Assembly: GCA_027035765.1 (NCBI GenBank)
Contig: JALVUD010000024.1
Coordinates: 39,543-103,542 of the forward strand
DNA: 64,000 nt
Source of the DNA: Campylobacteraceae bacterium
GTDB taxonomy: Bacteria; Campylobacterota; Campylobacteria; Campylobacterales; Sulfurovaceae
Reading direction: 5' to 3'
Of this stretch, positions 34,109-42,553 are shown piece by piece (within the stretch, counting starts at the first letter, position 1; each line of letters opens with the position of its first letter). The translations under genes and the position numbers were made by a program. The notes beneath the pieces are model-generated. The model searched no databases. It saw only the letters and a program-made list of their open reading frames with translations, and was not told where the DNA came from.

Positions 34109-34567
34109 ATGAGGCTTACCAAAATCTTGACCCTCTTCATCACACTCTTTCTGACTCTCCAGTTCGCTCAGGCCCGTCCACCCGAAAATGCTACGCAGAT
34201 CATGGAGCATCTTGAGATTCTGGGTTATGACGTCAATATGGATACCAAACATATCAAAGCCCGTCATAAAAAGTATCTCAACATCTTTCTCAAAAAATAC
34301 CGTGACGGTATTCTCGTCACCGCATTTTTCGGAAGCAGCAAGTATGCTGCCGCACACCGTGACGCCTATCTAAGGCTCGTCAACAAGCTTAATCGTGATG
34401 CGGCCGCTGCACGTTACTATGTGGACAAGCAGGGGGATCTCAGAATCGAGGGATACTATCCCGGGCCTTATCACAAAAAGAACTTCACTGCTTTCATCGA
34501 TACCTTCAATCTCGAAAAAGCCAATCTATCCGACAAACTCGATACCCTGAAAAAATTCCTGAAATAA
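34109..34567 (+). CDS. Exported YbjN-like protein
   Basis: 152 residues. A Sec signal peptide ('LTLFITLFLTLQFAQARPPE') is followed by a domain resembling the YbjN / type III chaperone-like fold: 'MEHLEILGYDVNMDTKHIKA', 'RDAYLRLVNKLNRDAAAARY', 'YVDKQGDLRIEGYYPGPYHK'. The family name is a tentative recognition and no enzyme motif is present. The predicted site is the periplasm. AAAGGATTCCT precedes the ATG. Single gene. Confidence 0.75.
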   Translation: MRLTKILTLFITLFLTLQFAQARPPENATQIMEHLEILGYDVNMDTKHIKARHKKYLNIFLKKYRDGILVTAFFGSSKYAAAHRDAYLRLVNKLNRDAAAARYYVDKQGDLRIEGYYPGPYHKKNFTAFIDTFNLEKANLSDKLDTLKKFLK

Positions 34568-34581
34568 TTTAGCAAGTAGGA

Positions 34582-34603
34582 CGGAGAAGGCGAAATCTCT
34601 CCG
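34582..34603. terminator. Possible bidirectional terminator hairpin
   Basis: CGGAGA-AGGCGAAAT-TCTCCG-type pairing (CGGAGA at 34582-34587, TCTCCG at 34598-34603) sits between two convergent genes and is followed by CCTTTACTTTC on the plus strand. Confidence 0.4.
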
Positions 34604-34606
34604 CCT

Positions 34607-34996
34607 TTACTTTCGGATCCCCTGCACCCAGGCGATCATCGCGTCATGGGCCTGAGGATTGGGAGCATCCATGAAACTGACGACAAAGGAGTCGGCCTTC
34701 TCGACCACGGCGATACTGCGGGGACGGACCGCCGCCATTTCGGGAATGGGCAATTCCTTGCCGAAACAGAAAACGATCAGTTTCACATCGACGATCTCGG
34801 GGTCCATCTTGTGCTCGGGCAGATTCTTCGTGTGGGTGTAGTGGTCGAAGGTGGCGATGTAGGTGGCCACGGGGTGAGCTTCGATGGTCTCTTTGAGGTA
34901 GGCGATGATCTCGTCGGTAGTGCCGAAGCGAGCTTCATCCTTGCCGATCTCGGCTGCCTGAATGGGATAGGTGTCTTTGATGGTCATGCTTTTCAT
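34607..34996 (-). CDS. DUF6858-like conserved protein
   Basis: 129 residues, cytoplasmic. Conserved-looking core: 'TYPIQAAEIGKDEARFGTTD', 'HPVATYIATFDHYTHT', 'LIVFCFGKELPIPEMAAVRP' and 'RSIAVVEKADSFVVSFMDAP'. I believe this is a family common in Campylobacterota (DUF6858), with no known function. AAAGGA precedes the ATG at 34994-34996. Upstream gap to ferrochelatase is about 110 bp. Confidence 0.8.
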   Translation of the reverse strand: MKSMTIKDTYPIQAAEIGKDEARFGTTDEIIAYLKETIEAHPVATYIATFDHYTHTKNLPEHKMDPEIVDVKLIVFCFGKELPIPEMAAVRPRSIAVVEKADSFVVSFMDAPNPQAHDAMIAWVQGIRK

Positions 34997-35108
34997 CTAT
35001 TGTCCTTTGTTATTTTTTTAAGAAGTTGGAATTATATCTCAAAATGGGGAAGTTAATTGCGTCGTAGAAAACGGAAACCGATCCTTGTGAGGGACGATAA
35101 GAGCGTGC

Positions 35109-36047
35109 CTATTCCGTCGGAACGATCTTTCGGGCGATAAAAGCGGCGAAATCTTCTCCTGCGTTGGGACAGGCGGCGACGCGATAATCTTCGTAGCCGA
35201 TCTTCTCCGCAATCCGGCGATGTTCCCGATCCAGTTCGAAGAGCGTCTCACTGTTGTCCACGGTAAAAGCCAGCGGAAAGATCAGCACCTTCAAATTCTC
35301 AGGTCGGCGCAACAGGTCTGCCAGATTGGGCTCCAGCCAGGCGGCGTTGCCCACTTTGGATTGGTAGGCGAGTCTGATGTTTTTGAAGGGCACCCCGCGG
35401 CATTTCAGATAGGTCTTGAGCGCCGAGACGTTGGCCTCCACCTGCTTCTCATAGGGATCGCCCGCCTTGATGATGCTTAGGGGCAGGCCGTGGGCCGAGA
35501 GGATCAGGTCGTACTCTTCCGTCTTGATTCCCCGGGACGCTTCGGCGATCCTATCGGCTTGGATATCCAAATAATCGTAGTCATCGTAATAGGGATCGAT
35601 CACCCGGATCCGGGGATGATACCCCATCGCTTCGCACCGCGCTTCCACATCCTCTACCGAAGAGCGTGTCGTCGTCGTGGAGTACTGGGGATACATGGGG
35701 AAAAGTACCAACTCCCCGATCCCGGCGTGCTGAAACTCTTTCAGTGCCGCCTCGGCAAAAGGGGGGACATAGCGCATCGCAGGACGCACAGGCAGACCGC
35801 TGAGTTCTTCGACCTTGGCCGCCAAGGACCAGGTGATCTCCGTGAGCGGTGATTTACCGCCGAGTTCCCTGTAGTTCTCTTCTGCCTCTTTCAGACGTTT
35901 TCGAACGATCCGGTTGCCGATTATCCGACGCAACCGGGGATGGATCGGCAGGATATTTTCATCAGCGAACATATTGCGCAAAAAGAGCTCCACTTCGCCG
36001 ATATTGTTGGGACCGCCCATATTGAGCAGCAGCACGCCTCGTTTCAT
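35109..36047 (-). CDS. hemH: Ferrochelatase
   Basis: HemH inserts Fe2+ into protoporphyrin IX, the last step of protoheme synthesis. 312 residues. It has 'LLLNMGGPNNIGEVELFLRN', 'YPQYSTTTTRSS', the metal-binding 'LILSAHGLPLSIIKAGDPYE' (His in SAHG), 'AYQSKVGNAAWLEPNLADLL' and 'FTVDNSETLFELDREHR'. GAGG before the ATG. It is 73 bp downstream of the SixA-like gene on the same strand, so it could be the tail of the signalling operon or separately transcribed. Heme supply suits the c-type cytochrome elsewhere in the window. Confidence 0.95.
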   Translation of the reverse strand: MKRGVLLLNMGGPNNIGEVELFLRNMFADENILPIHPRLRRIIGNRIVRKRLKEAEENYRELGGKSPLTEITWSLAAKVEELSGLPVRPAMRYVPPFAEAALKEFQHAGIGELVLFPMYPQYSTTTTRSSVEDVEARCEAMGYHPRIRVIDPYYDDYDYLDIQADRIAEASRGIKTEEYDLILSAHGLPLSIIKAGDPYEKQVEANVSALKTYLKCRGVPFKNIRLAYQSKVGNAAWLEPNLADLLRRPENLKVLIFPLAFTVDNSETLFELDREHRRIAEKIGYEDYRVAACPNAGEDFAAFIARKIVPTE

Positions 36048-36120
36048 TGCTCTCGCCTCGTTCTACGGAATCTGGGGAATGGTAGCATATCCCGGCGGGA
36101 GATACAACCGAAAGGAGGGT

Positions 36121-36672
36121 TCAATCCCGTCTGGAAGGATCCCGAAGCTCCAGATGGGCACGGATCTGGCGGGGCATGTAGTATTCGAACTGTTCGGGAT
36201 AGATGAAAAAATCCAGACGGCCGCAATGATCTGTCAGTTCACTCCAATCGTCGATCTCCAGATCGATCGCGACAATCCCCAGAGCGGGGAAACGGCGGAG
36301 GTGTTCGTCCATCAGGGCGTTGGCCAGCTCATGAATCTGAGGGCTATGCCCGATAAGGAAGATCGTCTCGTACTCCGGTGCCTGGGCTGAGAGAATCTCC
36401 CGTATCCGGTCGGGCGGCGTCATGTAAAGCTCCTGCAGATAGTGCTTCTCACCCTTGTACCCTATCTCTTCGGCGAGGAGATCTCCGGTCTGTTGGGCCC
36501 GATAGGCACAGCTGGAGAGGAGTACGTCGGGCCGGATATCCCGAAGCCGCAGGTAAGATCCCAGAGTACGGATATCCCGGCGTCCCCGAGAAGTGATCCC
36601 TCGCTCGATATCCCCCAGACCGGGTTCATCCCAGCTCGACCTGGCATTTTTGATGAGATAGAGTTTTTTCAT
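36121..36672 (-). CDS. SixA-like phosphohistidine phosphatase homologue lacking the catalytic His
   Basis: A 183-residue histidine-phosphatase-superfamily protein. The usual opening 'LxRHAKSSW' is here 'LIKNARSSW': both the Arg and the phospho-accepting His of the RHA/RHG motif are replaced, by Lys and Asn. Other family features survive: 'DIERGITSRGRRD', 'PDVLLSSCAYRAQQTGDLLA' and the second active-site His in 'IFLIGHSPQIHELANAL'. It should therefore bind but not hydrolyse phosphohistidine. An intact paralogue is at 50628-51128. It lies 10 bp after the Roadblock-like gene in a four-gene signalling run. No frameshift, so loss looks like specialisation. Confidence 0.85.
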   Translation of the reverse strand: MKKLYLIKNARSSWDEPGLGDIERGITSRGRRDIRTLGSYLRLRDIRPDVLLSSCAYRAQQTGDLLAEEIGYKGEKHYLQELYMTPPDRIREILSAQAPEYETIFLIGHSPQIHELANALMDEHLRRFPALGIVAIDLEIDDWSELTDHCGRLDFFIYPEQFEYYMPRQIRAHLELRDPSRRD

Positions 36673-36682
36673 CAGGAGGCTC

Positions 36683-37072
36683 TCAGATCCGTGCCAGTTC
36701 GTCAGAGATCTCTTTGGCCGTTTTGTCGATAATCATTTTCGCCAATGCAATATTTCCGTCATCCCGAAAGATGCAGAAGAGATCGATTTTGGCAAAGTCG
36801 TTGCCGTGGTGTTCACCGGCACTCTTGACCAGCATGACATGGCCGTCCTGCGTCTTGGTCTCGACAGAGGAGGCCTCGGCGAAACCGATATCAAGACAGG
36901 TTTCGGAGATCGTCCGGAACGTATCGTTGAAGATCGTGGCTGCATAGGCGATATCGGTGCCGGTATGCTCGTTCTCGATATAGAGGGTCTCTCCGGTATA
37001 GTTGAGGACCGCCGATCCCAGATAGCCGTTGACTTTGGTCAGGCGTTTCATCTTTTCGTCAAAATTGATCAC
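36683..37072 (-). CDS. Roadblock/LC7-like protein
   Basis: 129 residues, cytoplasmic. 'KVNGYLGSAVLNYTGETLYI', 'ATIFNDTFRTISETCLDIGF', 'SSVETKTQDGHVMLVKSAGE' and 'DLFCIFRDDGNIALAKMIID' give the alpha-beta pattern of Roadblock/LC7 (MglB-like) proteins, which act as dimeric regulators of small GTPases or as scaffold subunits. Assignment is by pattern, not by an invariant motif. The start is GTG (37070-37072) with AAGGAG 5 nt upstream. It is 9 bp after the PAS gene. No MglA-type GTPase is in the window. Confidence 0.65.
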   Translation of the reverse strand: MINFDEKMKRLTKVNGYLGSAVLNYTGETLYIENEHTGTDIAYAATIFNDTFRTISETCLDIGFAEASSVETKTQDGHVMLVKSAGEHHGNDFAKIDLFCIFRDDGNIALAKMIIDKTAKEISDELARI

Positions 37073-37081
37073 TGTTTCTCC

Positions 37082-37606
37082 TTATTCTTTGTTCAGATTC
37101 TGCATATAGCTGTTGAAACTCTCACTGTCGCTGATGCCCTGCTCGGCCAGAAAATCGTTGAAAGCTTTTTCGGAAGCCTCGATGCCTTCGTTCTTCTCGA
37201 TCTCCAGAAGCTTGGTGTAGAGCGCTCCGATGGTCTCTTTCGCCTTTTGGCTCGCCCGGCGACGTGTCGACATGTAGTTGCGGAAAGAACCGTCGGGGTT
37301 CTTCGCCATTTTGACCGTGGCGAGAACCCAGTAATAGCTGCCGTCCTTGCAGAGGTTTTTCACATAAGCGACCACATCCCGCCCCTCTTTGATATTGTCC
37401 CAGAGGTATTTGAAAATCACTTTGGGCATATCAGGATGGCGGAGGATCGCATGGGGCTTATCCAGAAGCTCCCCCTGGGTATAGCCCGAAATCTTTATAA
37501 AAATGGGGTTGACATAGGTGATGTTCCCCTCGGCATCGGATTTGGAGACGATCAGATCCACAGGGGTGACTTCTCGCTCCACATCGGTAGGTACGGGACG
37601 TTCCAT
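37082..37606 (-). CDS. Stand-alone PAS-domain protein
   Basis: 174 residues. A PAS domain (12-115) of the energy-taxis/Aer type: 'DLIVSKSDAEGNITYVNPIF', 'SGYTQGELLDKPHAILRHPD', 'GRDVVAYVKNLCKDGSYYWV', 'MAKNPDGSFRNYMSTRRRAS'. The C-terminal 60 residues are helical, without a methyl-accepting or kinase domain. Aer-type PAS folds bind FAD or heme, so a redox or O2 signal is a fair inference. AAAGGAG lies in the end of the kinase gene; the gap is 3 bp. Confidence 0.88.
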   Translation of the reverse strand: MERPVPTDVEREVTPVDLIVSKSDAEGNITYVNPIFIKISGYTQGELLDKPHAILRHPDMPKVIFKYLWDNIKEGRDVVAYVKNLCKDGSYYWVLATVKMAKNPDGSFRNYMSTRRRASQKAKETIGALYTKLLEIEKNEGIEASEKAFNDFLAEQGISDSESFNSYMQNLNKE

Positions 37607-37609
37607 CTT

Positions 37610-39667
37610 TTACTCCTTTGAATGGGTTTGAAGGGTCTGAACGACCCCGACGATCTCGGATTTTTTGAAGGGTTTGCCGGCATAGTGGTCAAAGAGCCCT
37701 TCCGAGTCGGAGCCCGCAGGTTCACCGGAGATCGAAACGATCCGAAGCCTCTCTCTCTTCCCGGCCTGTTCTTCAAGCTTCCGATAGCGCCGGATCATCT
37801 CCAGACCAGAGAGACCCGGCATGGATTGATCGCTGAAAAGCAGATCGTAGGGTAACCCTTCCGACAAAGCCTGCTCGAGAAGTTTAAGCCCCTCCTCCCC
37901 GCTATAGGCCACATCAATCTCACAATACTCCTCTTCCAGCATCGTACGGACCAGCTCGACACTGATACGATCATCTTCGACGATCAGGATTTTGAGAGGG
38001 CGCTGCGGTGCCACATAGGCGTAGAGTTTCTCTCCGTAAAAATCGTATTGGGAAATAATTCCGGCAATCCCGGAAAAATGGTCGGCCTTGAGAGAAAGGA
38101 AGTTCTCCTCGACAACCAGCGGCAAGATATTTTCCTCATGACATCGTTGCAGTAGCCCCGGCTTGAGAAAACGCTCAAATACCAGAAGATGACTCAGAGA
38201 GGATCCTATGGCATCGGGGTCTTTGATCGCTTTGATCCGATTCGCATCGACACCGAAAGCCACAAGATAACGGATGATATTTCGCACGATAGAGAGCTTC
38301 TCGGAGGTATAGAGGATTCCGATCTCCAGATTTTCGTCGGCGAAAGGTTCCAACTGTGGCACATCACTTGGATTCTCCAACGGGAGTTCGAAGTAGAAAT
38401 CACTCCCCCGGTCAGGTTGGCTATTGAGGCGAAGCTCACCCCCCATCTCCCGAACGAACTCCGAAGAGATCGCCAGCCCCAAACCGCTGCCGCCATAACG
38501 TACCCGAGTAGAATCCTCCGCCTGGGTGTAGGGCTTGAAAATCTCCGCATGCCGCTCTTCGGGGATGCCGATCCCGCTGTCTTTGACAGAGCAGAGAAGG
38601 CGCCGCTCTTCCGGTAGATATTCGATACTGTATTCGATAAGCCCCTTTTCGGGGGTGAACTTTACCGCGTTCCCCAAAAGATTCATCAAAACCCGTTTGA
38701 GTTTCATCGTTTCCATGCACAGCTCTTTGGGAAGGCGTGGATCGATGAAGATGTTGTACTGAATCTCTTTCTCAAAGGTTGTCGCAGAGAAAATCTCTCC
38801 CACTTCGGAGAAGAACTTCAGCGTATTGACGTTTTCAGCCCGACTCTCTTCCCGGATTTTTCTCTCAGAAATACCCTCAAGGATTGACGTAGTCAGGTCG
38901 TTGATATGGAGGGCACTCTGCTTGGCATGTTCGATATACTCTTTGAGACGCTTGTCCCCGATCTGTTCATGGAGAATCTCCAGGAAACCCATCAGGTTGT
39001 TGGCCGGCGTACGGATGTCGTGAACGATAGCGGAGGTCATTTCCAGGATCTCTGTTGCGTCGGTTTTCTCCCGACGTTCCTCCTCGAGGGTCTCGATCTT
39101 TTCGATGATCCTATTTCGGCGGCGATGGCCGGTATCTTCCGAACGTCCCTTCCGGCGTTCTTCGATCACTTCGTTGCCTCGGTTCCTCTGCATTTTGATG
39201 ATCGCGTCGATCACGAAAGGGGTGATCGCTTTGAAGCGCTCGAAGTCGTCCCGGGTATAGTTCTTGACCTTCTTTACGGAGGAGTAGCAGGTCACGATAC
39301 CGATCAGCTGGTCCTGGACCAAAAGGGGAATGGTGATCTTGGATTTGATCCGGATAGAGTCGGGATTGTCGATCTCAGGGACATAGCCCTTTTCGCTGGT
39401 GATGTAGTTGTAAAAAGCCGGCTGTTTTGTTAGAAAACATTTGTAGAGCAGTCCCTGTTTCTCCTCCATAGAGAGCTCCCGTACGCCCTCTTCCCGCTCG
39501 CGAACCAATTTCGGGTATTCGTTCATCCAGACCGATGCGTATTCCGATCCGGTCACTTCCGTCACGACCGATTCGACGATTCGGTTGATCGCGAGATTGT
39601 CATTTGAATGGCGCTCAATCTCCCCAGCGGCCTCCTGAAGGACCTCTCGCAACGTTCCTGAATCCAT
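37610..39667 (-). CDS. Hybrid sensor histidine kinase (GAF-HisKA-HATPase-REC)
   Basis: 685 residues without membrane segments. A GAF domain (about 15-165) is followed by a charged coiled coil, HisKA with 'SAIVHDIRTPANN' (phospho-His near 215), and HATPase with 'NLLGNAVKFTPEKG', 'DSGIGIPEERH' and 'GGSGLGLAIS' (about 300-430). Next comes a receiver-like segment without a clear acidic pocket (440-550), then a full receiver domain (556-680) with 'ILIVEDD', phospho-Asp in 'DLLFSDQSMPG', and 'GKPFKKSEI'. A cytoplasmic hybrid kinase implies a separate HPt/regulator, which is not encoded nearby. ATG at 39665-39667; an upstream in-frame TTG is less likely. It heads the operon with PAS, Roadblock-like and SixA-like genes. 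Confidence 0.92.
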   Translation of the reverse strand: MDSGTLREVLQEAAGEIERHSNDNLAINRIVESVVTEVTGSEYASVWMNEYPKLVREREEGVRELSMEEKQGLLYKCFLTKQPAFYNYITSEKGYVPEIDNPDSIRIKSKITIPLLVQDQLIGIVTCYSSVKKVKNYTRDDFERFKAITPFVIDAIIKMQRNRGNEVIEERRKGRSEDTGHRRRNRIIEKIETLEEERREKTDATEILEMTSAIVHDIRTPANNLMGFLEILHEQIGDKRLKEYIEHAKQSALHINDLTTSILEGISERKIREESRAENVNTLKFFSEVGEIFSATTFEKEIQYNIFIDPRLPKELCMETMKLKRVLMNLLGNAVKFTPEKGLIEYSIEYLPEERRLLCSVKDSGIGIPEERHAEIFKPYTQAEDSTRVRYGGSGLGLAISSEFVREMGGELRLNSQPDRGSDFYFELPLENPSDVPQLEPFADENLEIGILYTSEKLSIVRNIIRYLVAFGVDANRIKAIKDPDAIGSSLSHLLVFERFLKPGLLQRCHEENILPLVVEENFLSLKADHFSGIAGIISQYDFYGEKLYAYVAPQRPLKILIVEDDRISVELVRTMLEEEYCEIDVAYSGEEGLKLLEQALSEGLPYDLLFSDQSMPGLSGLEMIRRYRKLEEQAGKRERLRIVSISGEPAGSDSEGLFDHYAGKPFKKSEIVGVVQTLQTHSKE

Positions 39668-39808
39668 GGCAGCGGCATCTCCATTTTTTGGGCAGAGTTT
39701 AACATACAATTCTGTGGAGATTATAAGTACAACCTGTAGTTTCTGTATCTCCGAATCTTAAGAGCACCTCAGATTCCCGCTGCTATAATCATTGCTAAAG
39801 GAGTCATC

Positions 39809-40840
39809 ATGGACTTTCCCCGTTTTCCCGATCATTGTCATTCGGCCCTCTGTCGTCATCTGACCCCCAAACTCTTTACGGAACTCTCCTCACACGAAAC
39901 CCGCTACGGTTATACCCTGAAGCAGCTGATCCGTTCCGGAGTGGAGAACCCCGACAGCTCCATCGGGGTCTACGCCGGAGATGAGGAGAGCTACGAAACC
40001 TTCGCCCCCCTCCTCGATCCCATCATCCGGGAGTATCACCACTACGATCCGGTCACCGGGCATCACCGGAGCGATCTGAATCCCACCCATCTGCGGATCT
40101 CCAATCCCGATCCGGAAGGAACATTCATCCTCTCCACCCGGATCCGGGTCGCCCGGAACCTCCACTGCTTTCCCTTCGGTCCCGCCATCGCCCGGCGGGA
40201 GCGGCTCATTGTCGAGTGTCTGATCGCCGACACACTCCGGGAACTCGCCGGAGAACTAGCCGGCCGCTACTATCCCCTCAGCGGAATGGACCAGGCGACC
40301 CGTCAGCGGCTCATCCAGGATCATTTCCTCTTCAAAGAGGGGGACCGTTTCCTGGAGAGTGCCGGACTCAACCAGGATTGGCCCGAAGGCAGAGGCATCT
40401 ACCACAACGACGACAAAACCTTCCTGATCTGGGTCAACGAAGAGGATCAGCTGCGGATCATCTCCATGGAGCCCGGGGGCAATATCACCCGGGTTTTCGC
40501 TCGGCTCTCAAAGGCCATAGCCGCGTTGGAAGAACGGTTGACTTTCGCCTACAGTGAACGCCTGGGTTATCTGACCAGCTGCCCCACCAATCTGGGAACC
40601 GCCATGCGTGCCAGCGTCCATATCCGCCTGCCGAAGCTCTCGGAAGATCCGGAGCATTTTCGGCAGATCTGCGACCGTTACCATTTGCAGATTCGTGGGA
40701 TCCACGGCGAACACAGCGGAAGCGAAGGGGGGATCTGGGATATCAGCAACCGTCGCCGCCTCGGAGTCACCGAAGTAGAGGCGGTGACAGAGATGGCTGA
40801 AGGGGTGGCGGAGCTGATCCGGACGGAGAAGCGCCTCTAG
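39809..40840 (+). CDS. Phosphagen (arginine) kinase
   Basis: A 343-residue ATP:guanidino phosphotransferase, rare in bacteria. The guanidino-side loop 'GVYAGDEESYETFAPLLDPI' matches arginine kinase closely. Catalytic parts are all present: 'LSTRIRVARNL' (phosphate-binding Arg pair), 'WVNEEDQLRIISM' (base Glu and Arg), 'LTSCPTNLGTAMRASVHI' (reactive Cys and Arg) and 'IRGIHGEHSGSEGG' (Arg and Glu). It should store phosphate as a phosphoguanidine (arginine or a relative such as taurocyamine). TATAAT at 39784 and AAAGGAG precede the ATG. It is not a McsB, which lacks this N-terminal domain, and no McsA/CtsR is nearby. Confidence 0.92.
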   Translation: MDFPRFPDHCHSALCRHLTPKLFTELSSHETRYGYTLKQLIRSGVENPDSSIGVYAGDEESYETFAPLLDPIIREYHHYDPVTGHHRSDLNPTHLRISNPDPEGTFILSTRIRVARNLHCFPFGPAIARRERLIVECLIADTLRELAGELAGRYYPLSGMDQATRQRLIQDHFLFKEGDRFLESAGLNQDWPEGRGIYHNDDKTFLIWVNEEDQLRIISMEPGGNITRVFARLSKAIAALEERLTFAYSERLGYLTSCPTNLGTAMRASVHIRLPKLSEDPEHFRQICDRYHLQIRGIHGEHSGSEGGIWDISNRRRLGVTEVEAVTEMAEGVAELIRTEKRL

Positions 40841-40961
40841 TTGCTCTCTCTTGCAATTCCCGTTGGGGGATAGATGTTGGAACCTCCATAACGAACCTTT
40901 GATATATGTTGGAAATATTGCAGTGAAAATAGGCTAATCTTACGTGATGCAAAGGAGGCAA

Positions 40962-41639
40962 ATGGAACTGATCATCTTCGACATGGACGGGACACTGCTG
41001 GATACCCGTATCGACATCACGATCAGTGTCAACCATGTCCGGCGTCTCCGTCACGGTCTGCCGCCGCTGGAGGAGGCGGAGGTGGTGGAGTATATCAACC
41101 GGCGGGAACGGAACCTGCCGCTGCTCTTTTACGGAACGGAGACTCCCGATCCCGAAGACCGGAGCCTTTTTCGGGAGCACTATCTCAGCCAGTGTACCCG
41201 AAATCTTCGGCTCTTCCCCGGGATCCGTGAGCTTCTCGAGGAACTGAAGCGACAGAATGTGAGAATGGCCGTCGCCACCAACGCCTCCACCCTCTTCGCC
41301 CGCCGGATGATCCGACATGCGGGAATCGACCGGTACTTTCATGCCGTCGCCGGCGCCGACACCACCGGACGTTCCAAACCCGATCCGGCGATGCTCTTGC
41401 ATCTAATGGAGAGGGTCGGCTTCGATCCGGCGAACAGAGACCGGGGATGGGTACTCGGGGACAGCGACAAAGATCTGGACGCTGCCCGCCGAGCAGGGCT
41501 CGGTGCGCTCTACGCCGCCTGGGGATACAGTCGGCAGCCACTGCCCTCCGATGCCCTGCTCTCCCACCCGACAGAGTTCCTGCCGATCCTGCGGGAGACA
41601 CGTCCGGAAAAGGTGACAGGAGATGCAGGATGGAACTGA
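40962..41639 (+). CDS. HAD-superfamily phosphatase (phosphoglycolate phosphatase-like)
   Basis: A 225-residue HAD hydrolase: 'ELIIFDMDGTLLDTRIDITI' (nucleophile Asp), 'MAVATNASTLFARRMI' (motif II Thr), 'GADTTGRSKPDPAMLLHLME' (motif III Lys) and 'WVLGDSDKDLDAARRAGLGA' (motif IV). The alpha-helical cap and length suit Gph-type phosphatases, but the substrate is unproven. ATG at 40962 follows AAAGGAGG; in-frame GTG and ATG five to six codons upstream lie before the SD and are rejected. The last 10 bp overlap the RNase Z start. Confidence 0.9.
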   Translation: MELIIFDMDGTLLDTRIDITISVNHVRRLRHGLPPLEEAEVVEYINRRERNLPLLFYGTETPDPEDRSLFREHYLSQCTRNLRLFPGIRELLEELKRQNVRMAVATNASTLFARRMIRHAGIDRYFHAVAGADTTGRSKPDPAMLLHLMERVGFDPANRDRGWVLGDSDKDLDAARRAGLGALYAAWGYSRQPLPSDALLSHPTEFLPILRETRPEKVTGDAGWN

Positions 41640-42547
41640 CCTTTCTCGGCACGTCCGCCGGAGTCCCCACCCGTCATCGCAACGTCTCCGCCCTGGCACT
41701 GCGTCCCCGCCAATCCTCCAATTGGCTGCTTTTCGACTGCGGAGAAGCGACACAGCATCAGCTTCTCAAAACCCCGCTCAGCCTCTATCGCCTGCAGCGT
41801 ATCTTTATCACCCATCTCCACGGCGATCATGTCTACGGACTTTTCGGCCTGCTGGCCTCCCGTGGAATGCTGATGAGCGAAATGGCACTGGAGATCTACG
41901 GTCCGCCGGGGCTGGAGGAGATGCTCTCCACGGTCATGCGCCTGAGTCAGCTAAACCTCCCCTACGATCTGACACTACACGAAGTCTCGGCCGGAGAGTC
42001 GTTGGCATTTGGAGACTACCGGATCGAAACGGTTGCCCTCCACCACTCCATCACCTGCTACGGCTATGTCTATACCGAGTCGGATCGCCCCGGCCGTTTC
42101 GACCCCGAAAAGGCCCGCAGACTCGGCATTCCCGAGGGCCCTCTCTTTGGGAGTCTGCAGCGGGGAGAACGTATCACGCTTCCCGACGGGCGCCGGGTGG
42201 AGAGTCGGGACGTCATGGGAGCTCCCCGGCCGGGACGGCGGGTCCTCATCGGCGGGGACAACGACCGGCCGGAACTCTTCGCCCCCTACAGCGGTGCGGA
42301 TCTGATGATCCATGAAGCTACCTATCTGCAAAAGGACTTCGACCGGCTGCCGAGAAAATTCATGCATACAACCGCCCGACAATTGGGAAAAGCGGCGGAA
42401 GAGATGAAGATCCGACACCTCGCGGCGACACATTTCAGTCCCCGTTACGACAATGAGGAGAAGATGGCGGAAATCGAAAGGGAGATCAGAGAGAATTACT
42501 CTGGAGAGCTCACCCTCGCATCGGACCTGATGCGAATCGGGCTCTGA
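41630..42547 (+). CDS. rnz: Ribonuclease Z
   Basis: RNase Z cuts the 3' trailer of tRNA precursors. 305 residues, beta-lactamase fold. It has 'ELTFLGTSAGVPTRHRNVSA', the zinc motif 'FITHLHGDHVYGLFGL', 'LLFDCGEATQHQLLKTPLSL', the exosite region around 'RRLGIPEGPLFGSLQRGE', 'LIHEATYLQKD'-like 'DLMIHEATYLQKDF', and 'HLAATHFSPRY'. It starts inside the HAD gene (10-bp overlap) with AGGAG upstream, so the two are co-translated. E. coli-type tRNAs with encoded CCA, such as tRNA-Ser here, may not need it, so its substrates could be the others. Confidence 0.95.
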   Translation: MELTFLGTSAGVPTRHRNVSALALRPRQSSNWLLFDCGEATQHQLLKTPLSLYRLQRIFITHLHGDHVYGLFGLLASRGMLMSEMALEIYGPPGLEEMLSTVMRLSQLNLPYDLTLHEVSAGESLAFGDYRIETVALHHSITCYGYVYTESDRPGRFDPEKARRLGIPEGPLFGSLQRGERITLPDGRRVESRDVMGAPRPGRRVLIGGDNDRPELFAPYSGADLMIHEATYLQKDFDRLPRKFMHTTARQLGKAAEEMKIRHLAATHFSPRYDNEEKMAEIEREIRENYSGELTLASDLMRIGL

Positions 42548-42553
42548 AAGGGC

